Of a stretch of 64,000 nt of DNA, positions 1 to 10,510 are shown piece after piece. A model generated the notes under the pieces. The model made no database searches, was not told the origin of the DNA, and saw only the letters and a list, made by a program, of their open reading frames with translations. Source of the stretch: Rotaria sp. Silwood1 (lineage: Eukaryota; Rotifera; Eurotatoria; Philodinida; Philodinidae); NCBI GenBank assembly GCA_905250075.1, contig CAJNOP010000013.1, positions 2,462,188 to 2,526,187 of the forward strand, read 5' to 3'. The position numbers were made by a program, and so were the translations under genes. The first letter of the stretch is position 1, and each line of letters starts with the position of its first letter.

Positions 1-59
1 TTTTAAAAGGATTTATTTAAGAGATACAAATTGAAATATTCATTTTCTTTTTTCATAAA

Positions 60-867
60 TTAACTTTTTGTCTCAATTTTGATCACTAATTTTTAAACAT
101 GAGATATTTACATTTTTGCTACTTGTTTAACTGCATATTCCAAATTTAATACCGGTAACTAAAATAACTAAAGTCTAACATTGATTTTCCGATAAATTAT
201 AAATCATACCTTAAGTTTTTCGAATATTGTCTTAGCTGTTTTTTGTGCTTTATCTACAGCAATACCATAATAACTCTGAAATACTAAATAATCATCATCT
301 TACATCTAATAAAATCTTCTTACATATGTAACACCAGATGGTTCAAAACCATATAATTGTAGTTCATCACTTTCATAAGCTGCTAAGAGAATAAAACAGC
401 CAAATGGTCTTACAAAATCATATACTGTATAAGCATGCATATATATTGCAAGACGATCTGCTGCATACTAAACAAAAATCAAGCATTTGATCAATAAAGT
501 CGCTTAAAGTCACACATACTTTCACTGGAATCGATGCGCCATAGTCATATTTATTTTGTTTAGCTTCATCTCGAGCAATAAGTTAAAAATTGTCTTGCAA
601 CAGCATTTTGTTTTACAAAAATTTGATTAAATATCAAATATAGCTTTTGTTTTAAAAACCATTCTCATGTGTTTATCAACATATTATGAAGACGTTCATT
701 TGAACCAGATTCATAAAGACGTGATGTAATAATTTTTTCATCTACAAATACTACAGCATCTTTACATCGTAATACTACAATTGTTCCACTTATTTCAACA
801 GCTTTATTAGCAAATTCAACTTGAAAAACACGAGCATCAGAAAAAATTGTGATGTACTTAAATCATA
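60..867 (-). pseudogene. PSMA3: Proteasome subunit alpha type-3 (PSMA3), broken copy
   Basis: Reading the minus strand from 867 down gives recognisable alpha-3 20S proteasome sequence: YDLSTSQF, then DARVFQVEFANKAVE, RCKDAVVF and LYESGSNERLHN. After an intron near 475-525 come YAADRLAIYMHAYTVYDFV and RPFGCFILLAAYES, and after another intron near 275-325 SYYGIAVDKAQKTAKTIF. These match the alpha-subunit N-terminal signature and the GYDLS...FSPDGRVFQVEYA core of the family in order. The copy is damaged. The frame shifts between YDLSTSQF and DARVFQ (in a T-run) and again between LHN and VDKH. The conserved GMAVAGLLADAR block is unrecognisable, and the last exon (VKQVAKM) runs into a stop. Introns are still present, so this is a decayed gene copy, not a processed retrocopy. 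It may continue off the left edge. A much-diverged functional copy or assembly error is less likely. Confidence 0.65.
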
Positions 868-1135
868 CTAATTAAAGAAATTATTTAATTTGAAAAATAA
901 AATTTTTTTATTTAAACCTACACTAGACTCCATAGATGCCATGTGGGTTTTGTCTCTTATTAATAAAAACTCATGAAACTAAATAGAAAAATTCTGATTT
1001 GTTCGTTTCATATTTACCCAACTTCCAATCTCTTTCTTTTTTTCTTTTCACACAAATGGATTCGTTTCTGTATGTAACATGTATGAATGAAAGTATGAAA
1101 AAAAATAATATTTTTTTCCTCAAAAAATTCATTCT
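868..1135. other. Spacer between PSMA3 relic and coiled-coil gene
   Basis: About 270 bases without convincing coding sequence. On the minus strand an ATG at 942-940 (reading M-A-S-M) lies just upstream of the PSMA3 relic and could be what is left of its first exon, since family members begin M-S-S-I-G. Nothing else is recognised. Confidence 0.3.
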
Positions 1136-3352
1136 ATGAACAAGTTTTTTCTCTATTATTATTTAGGTTTTTCAAAACATATTCAACCTACAACAGAACA
1201 AAATTTAAAAGAAATTGAAGCTGATGATCTCCTATTAAAACGTAAAAAGAAATGAGAATTAATTCAATAATTTTCTTATTTTTGTTTTATTTGTAGAATT
1301 AAAATCTGAGTTAGAACAACGATATACAGCTCTTGAAGAATTACAAAAACATGGAACTAAATATGATCAACATGAAGTTGAAAAAGAATTAGAAATACTT
1401 GAAAAATTACAATATAAATATAATAAACTTGAAGCTAAAAGAAAAAAACTTGCTAAACAAAATTATGAACAAGTAAAAAAACAAAATTTTATTGGATAAT
1501 TCTTGTTAAAAATAATTCATTAAATTTTTTTTCTAGATTTCCAAATTTGTTGATGCATATGAAACTGGCCTAAGTGCATTAAAAAGTGATGTTAATGATA
1601 GAAGTGTATTGGGAACAACAAACGAACATAATGATTCATTGACTAGACTAAATACATTTCAAAGTAAATGAACAATTACATGTTACAAAGAAAGATTTCG
1701 ATCATTTTATTTTTAAATTTAAAAATATTTCTAAATGTAATGAGCTTAAGGGGATCTCTCTTTCTAAGTTTCTGAAGGATTGCTCATGAGAAATATTTGA
1801 AACTTTCACAATAGATAAATTTTGATGAGTAGAACAAAAATTGTCATAGACTTTGAATTTCCAAATATTTCATTCTACGAAACATTGAAATCACAAAAGT
1901 TAAAATCACCTCACTTTCTCCGTCACAATAAGTCCGGTAGAGCTGTTTTTTTTTACAGATACTAGACATTGTTTCAGATGGCTACCTATTTTGGTTTTCT
2001 TCAATTCAAATAAAAAGATTAAAACACTGAACGTACCATCAAAAATACAATGTTTCTTTTAAGTCTACTAAAAATCAAGGATACAATATTTTTTTGAAAC
2101 AAAAAAGTACGCATTCTAAACAGTCTAATGCTTGTAAAAAGAAGTTTCCGCACTATCGAATGTACTATGTTGCAGAAACAGAGGTGATTCTGTACTTTTG
2201 TGTGAAAAGTGCTTTCGAGAAAAACGAAGAATGAATTTGCCTGTTTCAATTGAGACTTTGTTCTCTAACTAAAGTGATTGAAAATGGACCATACTCGACA
2301 ATGTTAGAGATCTCTGATCTATACTCTCAGCACCTTTGAAATGAAAAATAATCATTATCATTAGAAAAATTTCATATACAAAAAAGTAACCCCAATGTTA
2401 GTTTTCCTGCTAGTGATTTCGAGAGTTAGATTTAATAAAAGTACCAAAAAACAACGAAGAGTCCTAATTTATATGACATTTGACAGAGGACAATTCGAAC
2501 TGTATCAACAGTGAAAAACTAAAACTCGACAAAATTATGATTTTAACAGGCAGAAAAAGAATATCCGTGTAGTGCATTAGTTGGCAGCAGGACATTCTAT
2601 TACCAGTATATTCATTAAAGTTAATTATGAGTAGAATGCGTCGAATCCAAAAATTTTTCGGTCCCGAACCTGAACTTTACTTTAAATCTTAACTAATTTT
2701 TTTTCATTTACACTTGATAATTCTTCCGAAGGTATGAGATATTTTTTGTGATTATTTTTATACGGCAGTTTACAGACTCTACATATTTCTAATAACAATC
2801 AAGTTAAAATTAGTTCTTTTAGAATATCGCTCTTCGGAACAGTTTTGGATCTAAGCAAGTTCTAGTCCTATCCAACGAACTCTAACTAAGAGCTTCTGAA
2901 AGCAGTTTATAAACGAGCTTTTATGATGCGATGTAGAAAAATTAGAATCATTAGACTTAATTATGAAACGGTTGACTTTGAGTCTAGATCATTTATTTTA
3001 TTATAAAGAACAACTATTTTAATTATGTAAGGATTTTTATTCAAATATGTAAAAGATATTAAAGTTGATTAGAGAATCATATTTCAGTAGGATAATCTCA
3101 ATTTTAAAATGACTAAGGTAAAGTATAATGTCTATCTACCACTCTTTCATTAAGAACTTACGTATTATCTAGAAAAAATTTCTTTTATCCTTTTTTTAGG
3201 TGCTGATTTTGATACAAGTCAAATAGATCCATTATTTAAGAAACGCTTGGATAACTATTGGTAAATTTTCTTTTTCTACATAATATTTTATCTTTTAATA
3301 TTTGTCGTATGTATTTTATAGGAAAGAAGGCAGTTCAATTTATTATCGATAG
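1136..3352 (+). CDS. Uncharacterised coiled-coil protein, 5 exons
   Basis: A spliced model fits: 1136-1241, 1297-1472, 1537-1663, 3200-3260 and 3322-3352, all with GT..AG introns, 501 nt in total, 166 aa. The second exon is a strongly charged heptad-like segment (residues about 38-95, rich in Glu, Lys and Leu: KSELEQRYTALEEL, EKELEILEKLQYKYNKLEAK) and should form a coiled coil. The C-terminus ends ...DPLFKKRLDNYWKEGSS and a short basic/aromatic tail. The third intron is unusually long (1.5 kb) beside 55-64 nt neighbours. The start is uncertain: ATG 1136 is in frame, but the bases just before 1167 look like a splice acceptor, so one or more upstream exons may exist. I do not recognise the family; a cytoskeletal or ciliary scaffold would fit but is only a guess. 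Confidence 0.6.
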
Positions 3353-6172
3353 TGTAAAAAAAAAGTATTCGACTGTAAAACTTTTCTTTTTGATCTTTGT
3401 ATTGTTGATTAAAATTCTTGAAAATAAAGAAAACAATTATTTGTCAATAATGTTTTTACTAAATCAGATTAGTATATCATCAATACATGAAATTCTATTA
3501 CAAATTTGCAATAAATAATCTCGATTAACACGAAAATATAGTCATTGAATATTCAGTAAAGTTAACATTGATATTGAATATATTTTAGTTATACATTAAA
3601 ATTGACGATATTTGAATTTTTCATTTTGGTTGTGAAATATGAAAAAAATGAGAATACTAATGATGAAATGAAAAATCTTAATATCTATTCCAAAACTTTG
3701 ATGCATAAAAATTAACTTATGCGAAAAAGTCAAGATGCGTTTGTTGATACCAGGATTGTTGTTCTCGGCAATCTTACTCTTATGACTTTGATGGTCTAGG
3801 GTATATGTGAGGATGAAGATAAGAACGACATGTACATCGTATTTTAATCTATTATTATATTTGTTTGATTGATAAAGATTATAATAAAGTATTTATTGGT
3901 GAGCCAGTGTTACGGTTTCCATTTAATAGTGATGTCTCGGGAAATATTACTTAAGTTGATTGATTGGCGTAATCCGAAACTTATGGAATAATTTTTTAAG
4001 TTGGACAAATAATAAAAAGCATTCTTACAGTATCTCTGTTTGGTTTCATGTGGTAGAAATTTGTTATTTTCGACCATAACACATTTGAAGAGGATGAAGA
4101 TAATGAAAACTGAAATTGCAAAAAAACTTGAATGAAACTATATCGAGTCAATACTTATTACAAGCCAGAATAGCTGTTGCTTTTTTAGTCTCTTTCTTCT
4201 TGAAAAATTACAACATAAACTAATTATCTGTATCGAAGATACAAAAAAAAGAAATTTTCAATTAAGTATTGGCAATGCAGTAATTTTTAGTTTTCTATCC
4301 GTATTTGTTATCCAATTACGATCTTATACACGTTTACCTCAAGGGTGTGAATTATTTTGTATAGAATTTACGCATATGACAGTTCTAGTCTAGCACACGA
4401 ACTTGAACCTATCAAATATTTACTAGAATGCCAAAAAGTGATTTAATCGATATTTGAATTGGTGTGATCAGTGTATTTTTTTTCTTAAAAATTTCAAACA
4501 TTGGAATGTATTTATTATTCTAAACAAAGTTTATTTCATAGTTCGATTATGTTCAAATATTTGCCATAACAATATATTTGTACTGACATTTTCTTTAAAC
4601 GTTATTCAAATAACAACTGCTTAACTATATTAATTTTTAATTTGTCAACAGAACAATCAGTAAATGATATTCAAATGAACAGTTAAAATTATATTGATAT
4701 TCAATAATAGACTTCATTGCTTTAAAAAAACAAGGAATATTACATGATAATTTTTATAGCCAATTGAACTATGTTTTCTTCCATCTCACATTAAGTAGTT
4801 TTTACGTAATAATAAATACAAATGCTTGGTTAATTTTTACTATGATCAGTCATGATTTCAAAATACTGGATTTTCTTTGCAAAAAAAATGAACTTCCTTT
4901 TCAATTTTATTTATTATATCAACGCAACTTTTTTATTAAACTAAATTTGTCCTTAGTGATTAGAAGTATATCTCTATTATTTTACATTCATTCGTATTCT
5001 TAGAAATCAACATTATTATTTGTAATATTCAATTTAAAAACTATTTAAATTAATCGGTCCATTCCATATTATCGTATTTAAGAATTCTATTTCATTATAA
5101 TATATTTATGTATAGAAATTTTATTTTATTTTTATTCAATGCATACATAATGCATATGTTTTTTTTTTACATACGATAAATCAATCTAAGATATTCTGTT
5201 TTCTCTTAGTTAAAAATGAAAGATTGTTCTATCAAACTTTAACAAAAACAACAAGTTTATTTTTATCGATAGAAAACAAATAGACAATTCATAGTTTGGA
5301 AAACTACTCGTCACGCATTCAGTCATCGATTCATGGAAACAGTTTTTTGGCCTATTGCTATAAATAGTCTTCATGAAATAAAAAAATGAAGAATGTATTC
5401 AATATATTTTTGTGTGAAACAAAGCCGATTTAAACTTTCTCAACGAACATATTAAAACACTTTTCAAGTGATAAAGACTCCCGGGCATAGCACAAATTAC
5501 TATAGTTGATTGTTATCGATGTTATCCTGTTATAGTTTGTATTTCGTCTCATGTATACACATGAAAAACAACTTTCTTTCATGAAGAATTTTTATAATAA
5601 TAAAACAACAAAGATCATTCAGTTTCTAATGAACTCTTTCATATTTCTTCAAACGCTTATATTAAGAACATAAATGTAGGTCGTTAGAAAATAAAGCCTG
5701 GAGAAAAAATTTTATTATAGCAAAGTAAATGTTGACCATTATATCAAAGTTCTTTTTTCTACTTCCACTCAATAAAACACATTATTAACATATACGACTC
5801 ATTGTAGATGTAAATGGGAAGAGTGCAAAGGTGTGAGCATAAAGAATTTAAAAGTTGTATTAGAAAAGTAAAAGGAAAAAAAGCAAATAACAAAAAAAAT
5901 TAGATTTTCTTCAGCATACACAAAAAATCAAGAATAAGCAGTGAACGTGCATTATAAAGCATAACACAAGGGAGCACTGTGGACTCTAAGAGAAGGAAAT
6001 TGGAAAAATGATAATTGTTAACGACTACACTAGAGAGAAAGAAGAAAAAACATCTCGAGTAGTACTATTTGAATACATCAATACCTTTAGTCTACTCAAC
6101 TTTATAGAGTAAAATTTTTTGTCGAATATAAAAACCAATTATTGAATTAAACGAAATAGACCTTAGTTTATA
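3353..6172. other. Intergenic region with possible decayed coding sequence
   Basis: No intact gene seen. Between about 3730 and 4440 the plus strand reads like degraded protein in alternating frames: stretches such as LLQARIAVAFLVSFFL, FSFLSVFVIQLRSYTRLPQG and LAHELEPIKYLLECQ, broken by stops and frame changes. This could be a membrane-protein pseudogene, but I cannot name a family. The rest is AT-rich without recognisable structure. Confidence 0.3.
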
Positions 6173-6791
6173 ATGATATTTATTTCAAAACGAAACATTG
6201 GAAATGGACATTCATCAAATAAAGAAGCATGTTTATCTATCATAGGTCTTTTTTTAGCTGTTGGATTTATTGGTGGTCTAGCTGGATTAATTTATGGTAA
6301 AAAAAAAAAAAGAAAAAAAGAAAGAAAGAATATGTCTATTGTTTTATTTATTTACTTTTTCAGGTTTAGTAAAAGGTAGTTCATCTGGAACTATCGCTGG
6401 TGCCATTGTATTGGGTATTTCAATAGTTTTAACGATTATATTTGTTTTTACAGTTGTACTTTGTTTAAAAAATAATAATATTAATTCAAATACGAATCAG
6501 CAGCAACAACAACATCATCAGCGAAAACAAAATCGTCAAACCAAACATGATTATTCTTTACGTGAAATAAAAACAATTTCAACTGTACAGAAATATGAAC
6601 AAAACAATGATTTGAATAAACAAATGTTTTCATCATCTATTTCTCGTAAATTAGCGGAGAAAAAAAATTATGGTTTTACTAAACACACAATCCAACCATC
6701 GTCAAAATCATTCATTTTTACTTATTTAAATGACAGTCATTCATCAATCAATAGTAATAATTCAAGACAAAACAATTATAATCGACATTAA
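6173..6791 (+). CDS. Small two-transmembrane protein with Asn/Gln-rich tail
   Basis: Two exons, 6173-6296 and 6364-6791, separated by a 67-nt intron (GT..TTTTTCAG) and joined in frame within a Gly codon; 183 aa. The short N-terminus is followed by a hydrophobic, glycine-rich segment (residues about 20-42, LFLAVGFIGGLAGLIYG) and a second one (about 50-76, AGAIVLGISIVLTIIFVFTV). The remaining 105 residues are polar, rich in Asn, Gln, Ser and Lys, with a poly-Gln/His patch, and look disordered. The topology suggests a hairpin or single-pass membrane protein with a cytoplasmic tail. No family recognised. Upstream exons cannot be excluded, because the ATG sits close to an AT-rich stretch without a clear promoter. 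The exon junction and the clean stop support a real gene. Confidence 0.6.
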
Positions 6792-7335
6792 AACTTTTAT
6801 GTTTTTGTTTCTTTTCGATTTTGTATTACATATAATATATTTCAAAGAATCGAGCAGGGCTCTTTCTGTTCTTTTTTTTCGATTTTTATTTTTTATTTTT
6901 CAACTTGTACATATAAATGTATGCATAATAAATAGTCAAAAGTATTGTAAAGTAACTGAGTAAGAGAGAGTGGAAAAAAACAATGTTCGAAATATGTAGC
7001 ACCAATAATTGCATCGATGTTGTTGATGACTTATGAAAAAATGTTTGATTGTTCTGTATTTCTATAAGCACCAGAAAGAGAACTAGCAGGCAAAAGGTGA
7101 AATCTTGTTGTTGCTGTTTTTTTTGTTAGTATTTCAATCACTCATTTCGTTTTCTCACTCTCTCTTTCTCTTGCATTGAAGAAGTAAGAATACAATATTG
7201 CCATTCGAATTTTTTTTATTGAGCTTCATACATTTCTTTGCACCATTCACTATCAAATCGATTAAAAAGCCAAACTAAAAAAAAAGAAGAAAAAAATTTT
7301 TGAAAATAATTCTTTTCATTTGTTTCAATAAATTG

Positions 7336-8751
7336 ATGCCATCGAACACTCATTGGACACTTAATCCAAGAAAATGGTTTGGTACTATATCATATAGTGG
7401 TCAAAAACATGAAAAAAATAATAATTCATTACCACCTGTTCCGACAACGGCAACAACAACAACACGAACAATAACATTAACAAATCCACGTCTTTCAACA
7501 GGAAAAACTAAAACAAAAGTCATACCAATATCAATATCAAATGATGTAAACAAAACTACTACAACAATGGTAGCATCAATTACACAACTACAATTACCAG
7601 CATTTAGTATTCGACGTGAAAAAATATCATCATTATTACCATCACAAGTAACATTTAATCGTCAAAATACATTCGTTCAAAGTCATACGGAACCATCAAT
7701 ACGTAAAAATGGTCGTTTTGAACAACAGCTATCTATTGATACAACACGATATAATATTCAATCAACATCAACAACAAATGACGAAACATTAAAACATGCA
7801 AATATTCAACAAAATTTTCCAACACTTCAAGCTGAAATGAGCCTATCAAATATGTCACGTCAATGTTTAGTTGATTATCCAAGATACTCAGCAAATGTGC
7901 TGAAGGAACTTTCAACACCAACACGTCCATCATCATCATCATCATCATCATCATTATATAATGATCATGATAATTCATCATCAAGTGGCATATATACTGA
8001 TGAGCGTCAACGTACTGAATCAAAAGATACGTTATCAATATTAGAAGCACTTTCAATTGAATCAATAGCTGATTCACAAACATCATTAAATCATTGTACT
8101 ACTCGTCCCATGATACATCATTATCGAAGACCAATGTCTGATTTAGAAAAAATTGATGACAAACCTCAACAACAACAAAATTCTTTAATACGATCAAATC
8201 GTTCACATAGTGCCGAAGGAATGCTTAAAGATAATCAAATAATGTCACCAACAAAAAGTCCACAATCATCAGCAGCTATCATTAAAAAAATTGAAAAACG
8301 TCTTCCAAAACGTCAATCACCAACAAATAAATTAGATAAAGCTGGATTTATTCGTATTGGTAATGATACATATCGTTTAAATACGAATAAAGCAAATTAT
8401 TCACCTGATTCTGGCAAAAATTCTATTGATTCATTTGTACCATATTCAAATTATGATGATCCACTTCGTTCAGCTAATAATGAAGAATGTTACGCAAGAT
8501 TACCACGTACAACTTCAACTGAACAATTAAATAATAATATACACAATGACCTTCGAATTATTGTCAATGAATGTATTCGTCCAATGGTAACTTCAATTGG
8601 TAGAAATCGTTTCACAAAAAATCAATCACAACGTTACAAACGTCCTCATGTTCAGAATGATCATACACAATTAAATATTGAACATATAACTGATAAATTA
8701 TTATCTAGTGTTGACTATTCAACATATGTACGGTACCAAAGATGTTATTAA
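7336..8751 (+). CDS. Large disordered protein of unknown function, single exon
   Basis: Uninterrupted 471-codon reading frame starting at the first ATG (MPSNTHWTLNPRKWFG) and ending TAA at 8751. Twelve further in-frame codons lie upstream but lack an ATG. The protein is low complexity: Thr-rich near residues 30-60, a poly-Ser tract at about 198-206 encoded by TCA repeats, and many Asn, Gln and Ser. Two islands look conserved: an acidic/hydrophobic stretch at about 215-245 (TESKDTLSILEALSIESIAD) and the C-terminal 90 residues (ending VDYSTYVRYQRCY), which contain predicted helices (NDLRIIVNECIRPMV). A cytoskeletal or signalling scaffold is possible, but no domain is recognised. A polyadenylation signal (AATAAA) follows 25 nt after the stop. 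Confidence 0.75.
   Translation: MPSNTHWTLNPRKWFGTISYSGQKHEKNNNSLPPVPTTATTTTRTITLTNPRLSTGKTKTKVIPISISNDVNKTTTTMVASITQLQLPAFSIRREKISSLLPSQVTFNRQNTFVQSHTEPSIRKNGRFEQQLSIDTTRYNIQSTSTTNDETLKHANIQQNFPTLQAEMSLSNMSRQCLVDYPRYSANVLKELSTPTRPSSSSSSSSLYNDHDNSSSSGIYTDERQRTESKDTLSILEALSIESIADSQTSLNHCTTRPMIHHYRRPMSDLEKIDDKPQQQQNSLIRSNRSHSAEGMLKDNQIMSPTKSPQSSAAIIKKIEKRLPKRQSPTNKLDKAGFIRIGNDTYRLNTNKANYSPDSGKNSIDSFVPYSNYDDPLRSANNEECYARLPRTTSTEQLNNNIHNDLRIIVNECIRPMVTSIGRNRFTKNQSQRYKRPHVQNDHTQLNIEHITDKLLSSVDYSTYVRYQRCY
7929..7955 (+). repeat. TCA trinucleotide run (poly-Ser)
   Basis: A pure TCA/ATC microsatellite inside the coding exon, translated as consecutive serines. On the opposite strand it produces a misleading poly-Met reading frame. 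Confidence 0.9.
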
Positions 8752-8775
8752 TTTTTATTTATTTGTCTTTTGAGC

Positions 8776-8781
8776 AATAAA
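8776..8781 (+). promoter_or_regulatory. Polyadenylation signal AATAAA
   Basis: Canonical hexamer 25 nt after the stop codon of the 7336-8751 gene, followed by an AT-rich stretch. Confidence 0.55.
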
Positions 8782-10108
8782 ACAATTACAATAATTAATT
8801 ATCGAATTCACCTAAAAAAATGTGTGACGTGAGAAAAACATAGATATCATTCAAAACATTTTCAAATAAAATAACCAAGTCATTTTTGAAATGCTTTATT
8901 TTCTATATAGTATGTTTCTTTACTCTCATAAAATAGAAACAATTAGTACGGTTTCATAACAGTTGAACAACGACGAGAAAGCTATCGCAGACACATAATC
9001 TTTAGCTTTTTCATGCATGTAATACAAAGGACAAAATTATTAAAAGAACTTATGTTGTTCTAAGACAATTTAAAAATAGTGAACTTTAGTATTCGAACTT
9101 TATTTAAATATAAAAATAAAAACGGTTTCATATTTTTCTTTAGCAACCAAATGTCTTTTGATCATCGAATTGCTTTATGCAAAATGGAGGACAAAGAGTA
9201 AATGTTCACGAATAATAGGATGGTGCATTTCCAACAGATAATGTACTTATTTCAAAAAACTAATTGATCCATAAGACGAAAGTCATTAGTAGTAAATTCA
9301 TCTCATCAAAATGAGTCTATTAACTCATGAGGGAAGTTCTCCAACAGATTAATCATTTTGAAGTGAAAACACGCGATGAATATTCTGAAATGAGCTCGAG
9401 ACTTTAGCTTACAGCTACTGAGATACTGCACTTTTACAATTTTCTTTTCAAAGCCAATGTTGCAATCTTCCTCAGAAATACTAGGACAAATCATTGTCGA
9501 ATTTCGACTTGAAACTTTGCACAGAAACACATCTTTAACCTAGATAGTTTATTGCGAAAGTTTCAGATCTTTTGATTTATTCCTTTTCTGAAATGTGTAA
9601 TAGACAGGTTAATCAGTGAGACTAGTCTCCATAGAAAATTTTATATCAAAATTCGAAAATGAATTTTGCACGTGTTCCTGATGACAAACACAACATTTAT
9701 TTGAAAAACCACTGGAAAAATACATTATCTCAGCAGTAATAAGCTATGGCGTTTTCAGAGTATTCATAGCTCATCAGGATCAGTATAGTGTATATAGTCT
9801 CTATTCAAAAGCGATTAATCAGTGGGAAGGCTCCACTCGTCAAAAAATCTATCAAGGATATTCTATAATAACAATACACATCCTGAGGTGAGAAGATATA
9901 CCTTGAAAGAAAAGATTAGAAAGACTAAAAAGCATTCGAACAACATTATGACGATGATTTTCGTTTTCATGTAATCTCAAATATTCAAACGCTTTGTTTC
10001 ATGTAAAATTCAAGAACGAAAGGCTACGACTAAATATGACATCGTTTGCAAAAAATCAACTAGCTTCAGTTAAAAAAACCCTAGACTGATTTTCTTTCTC
10101 AATGAACT
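8782..10108. other. Intergenic region, no gene recognised
   Basis: No coding signal. Near 9805-9840 the sequence CAAAAGCGATTAATCAGTGG, with its flanks, resembles the arms of foldback elements at 20.8-21.15 kb and 31.09-31.44 kb, so it is probably a diverged copy of that repeat family. Confidence 0.4.
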
Positions 10109-10510
10109 CATGTGAAAGAAAAGTAGGCAAAAACCAACTATTAAGTACTATTGAAAGTGTGAAAAAGTAATAAAATTCACTTAGAAAAGTGAAAAAAACG
10201 TAATAAAAATTAATTTATTTTTCTGAATTAATATTAAAAGTACTTAATAGTACATTTTATTTAAGAAAATCCTATTAGGTACTTTTAATATTAATACAGA
10301 AAAAGAAATTAATGTTTATTAATTTTTTTTCACTTTTCTAAGTGAATGTTATTACTTTTTCATACTTTCAATACTATTTAATCGTACTTTTTAGTCAAAA
10401 AGTATGAAAAGTACTTAAAAAGGTTCACCTATAAGTACTTTTTCCCGTTTAAAATCTACTTTTGAAAGCACTTAATAGTTGGTTTTTGCCTACTTTTTTT
10501 TTTTTACATG
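10109..10510. mobile_element. Foldback MITE, copy 1 (left arm internally deleted)
   Basis: About 400 bp. The ends are inverted: the left begins with GAAAGAAAAGTAGGC and the reverse complement of the right end carries the matching AAAAGTAGGCAAAAACCAAC. The interior is built from mirrored AAGTACTT/TTAAGTACTTT motifs around a centre near 10265. The same element recurs at 44.19-44.68 kb. Compared with that copy, the left arm lacks roughly 90 bp between two AAGTACT motifs, as if lost by recombination between them. No coding capacity. This is a non-autonomous palindromic element. The flanks are AT-rich and a target-site duplication is not clear. Confidence 0.8.

Noticed and set aside
7733..8086. 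Minus-strand frame with a poly-Met run
   Set aside because: It is the antisense of the TCA repeat in the 7336-8751 coding exon.
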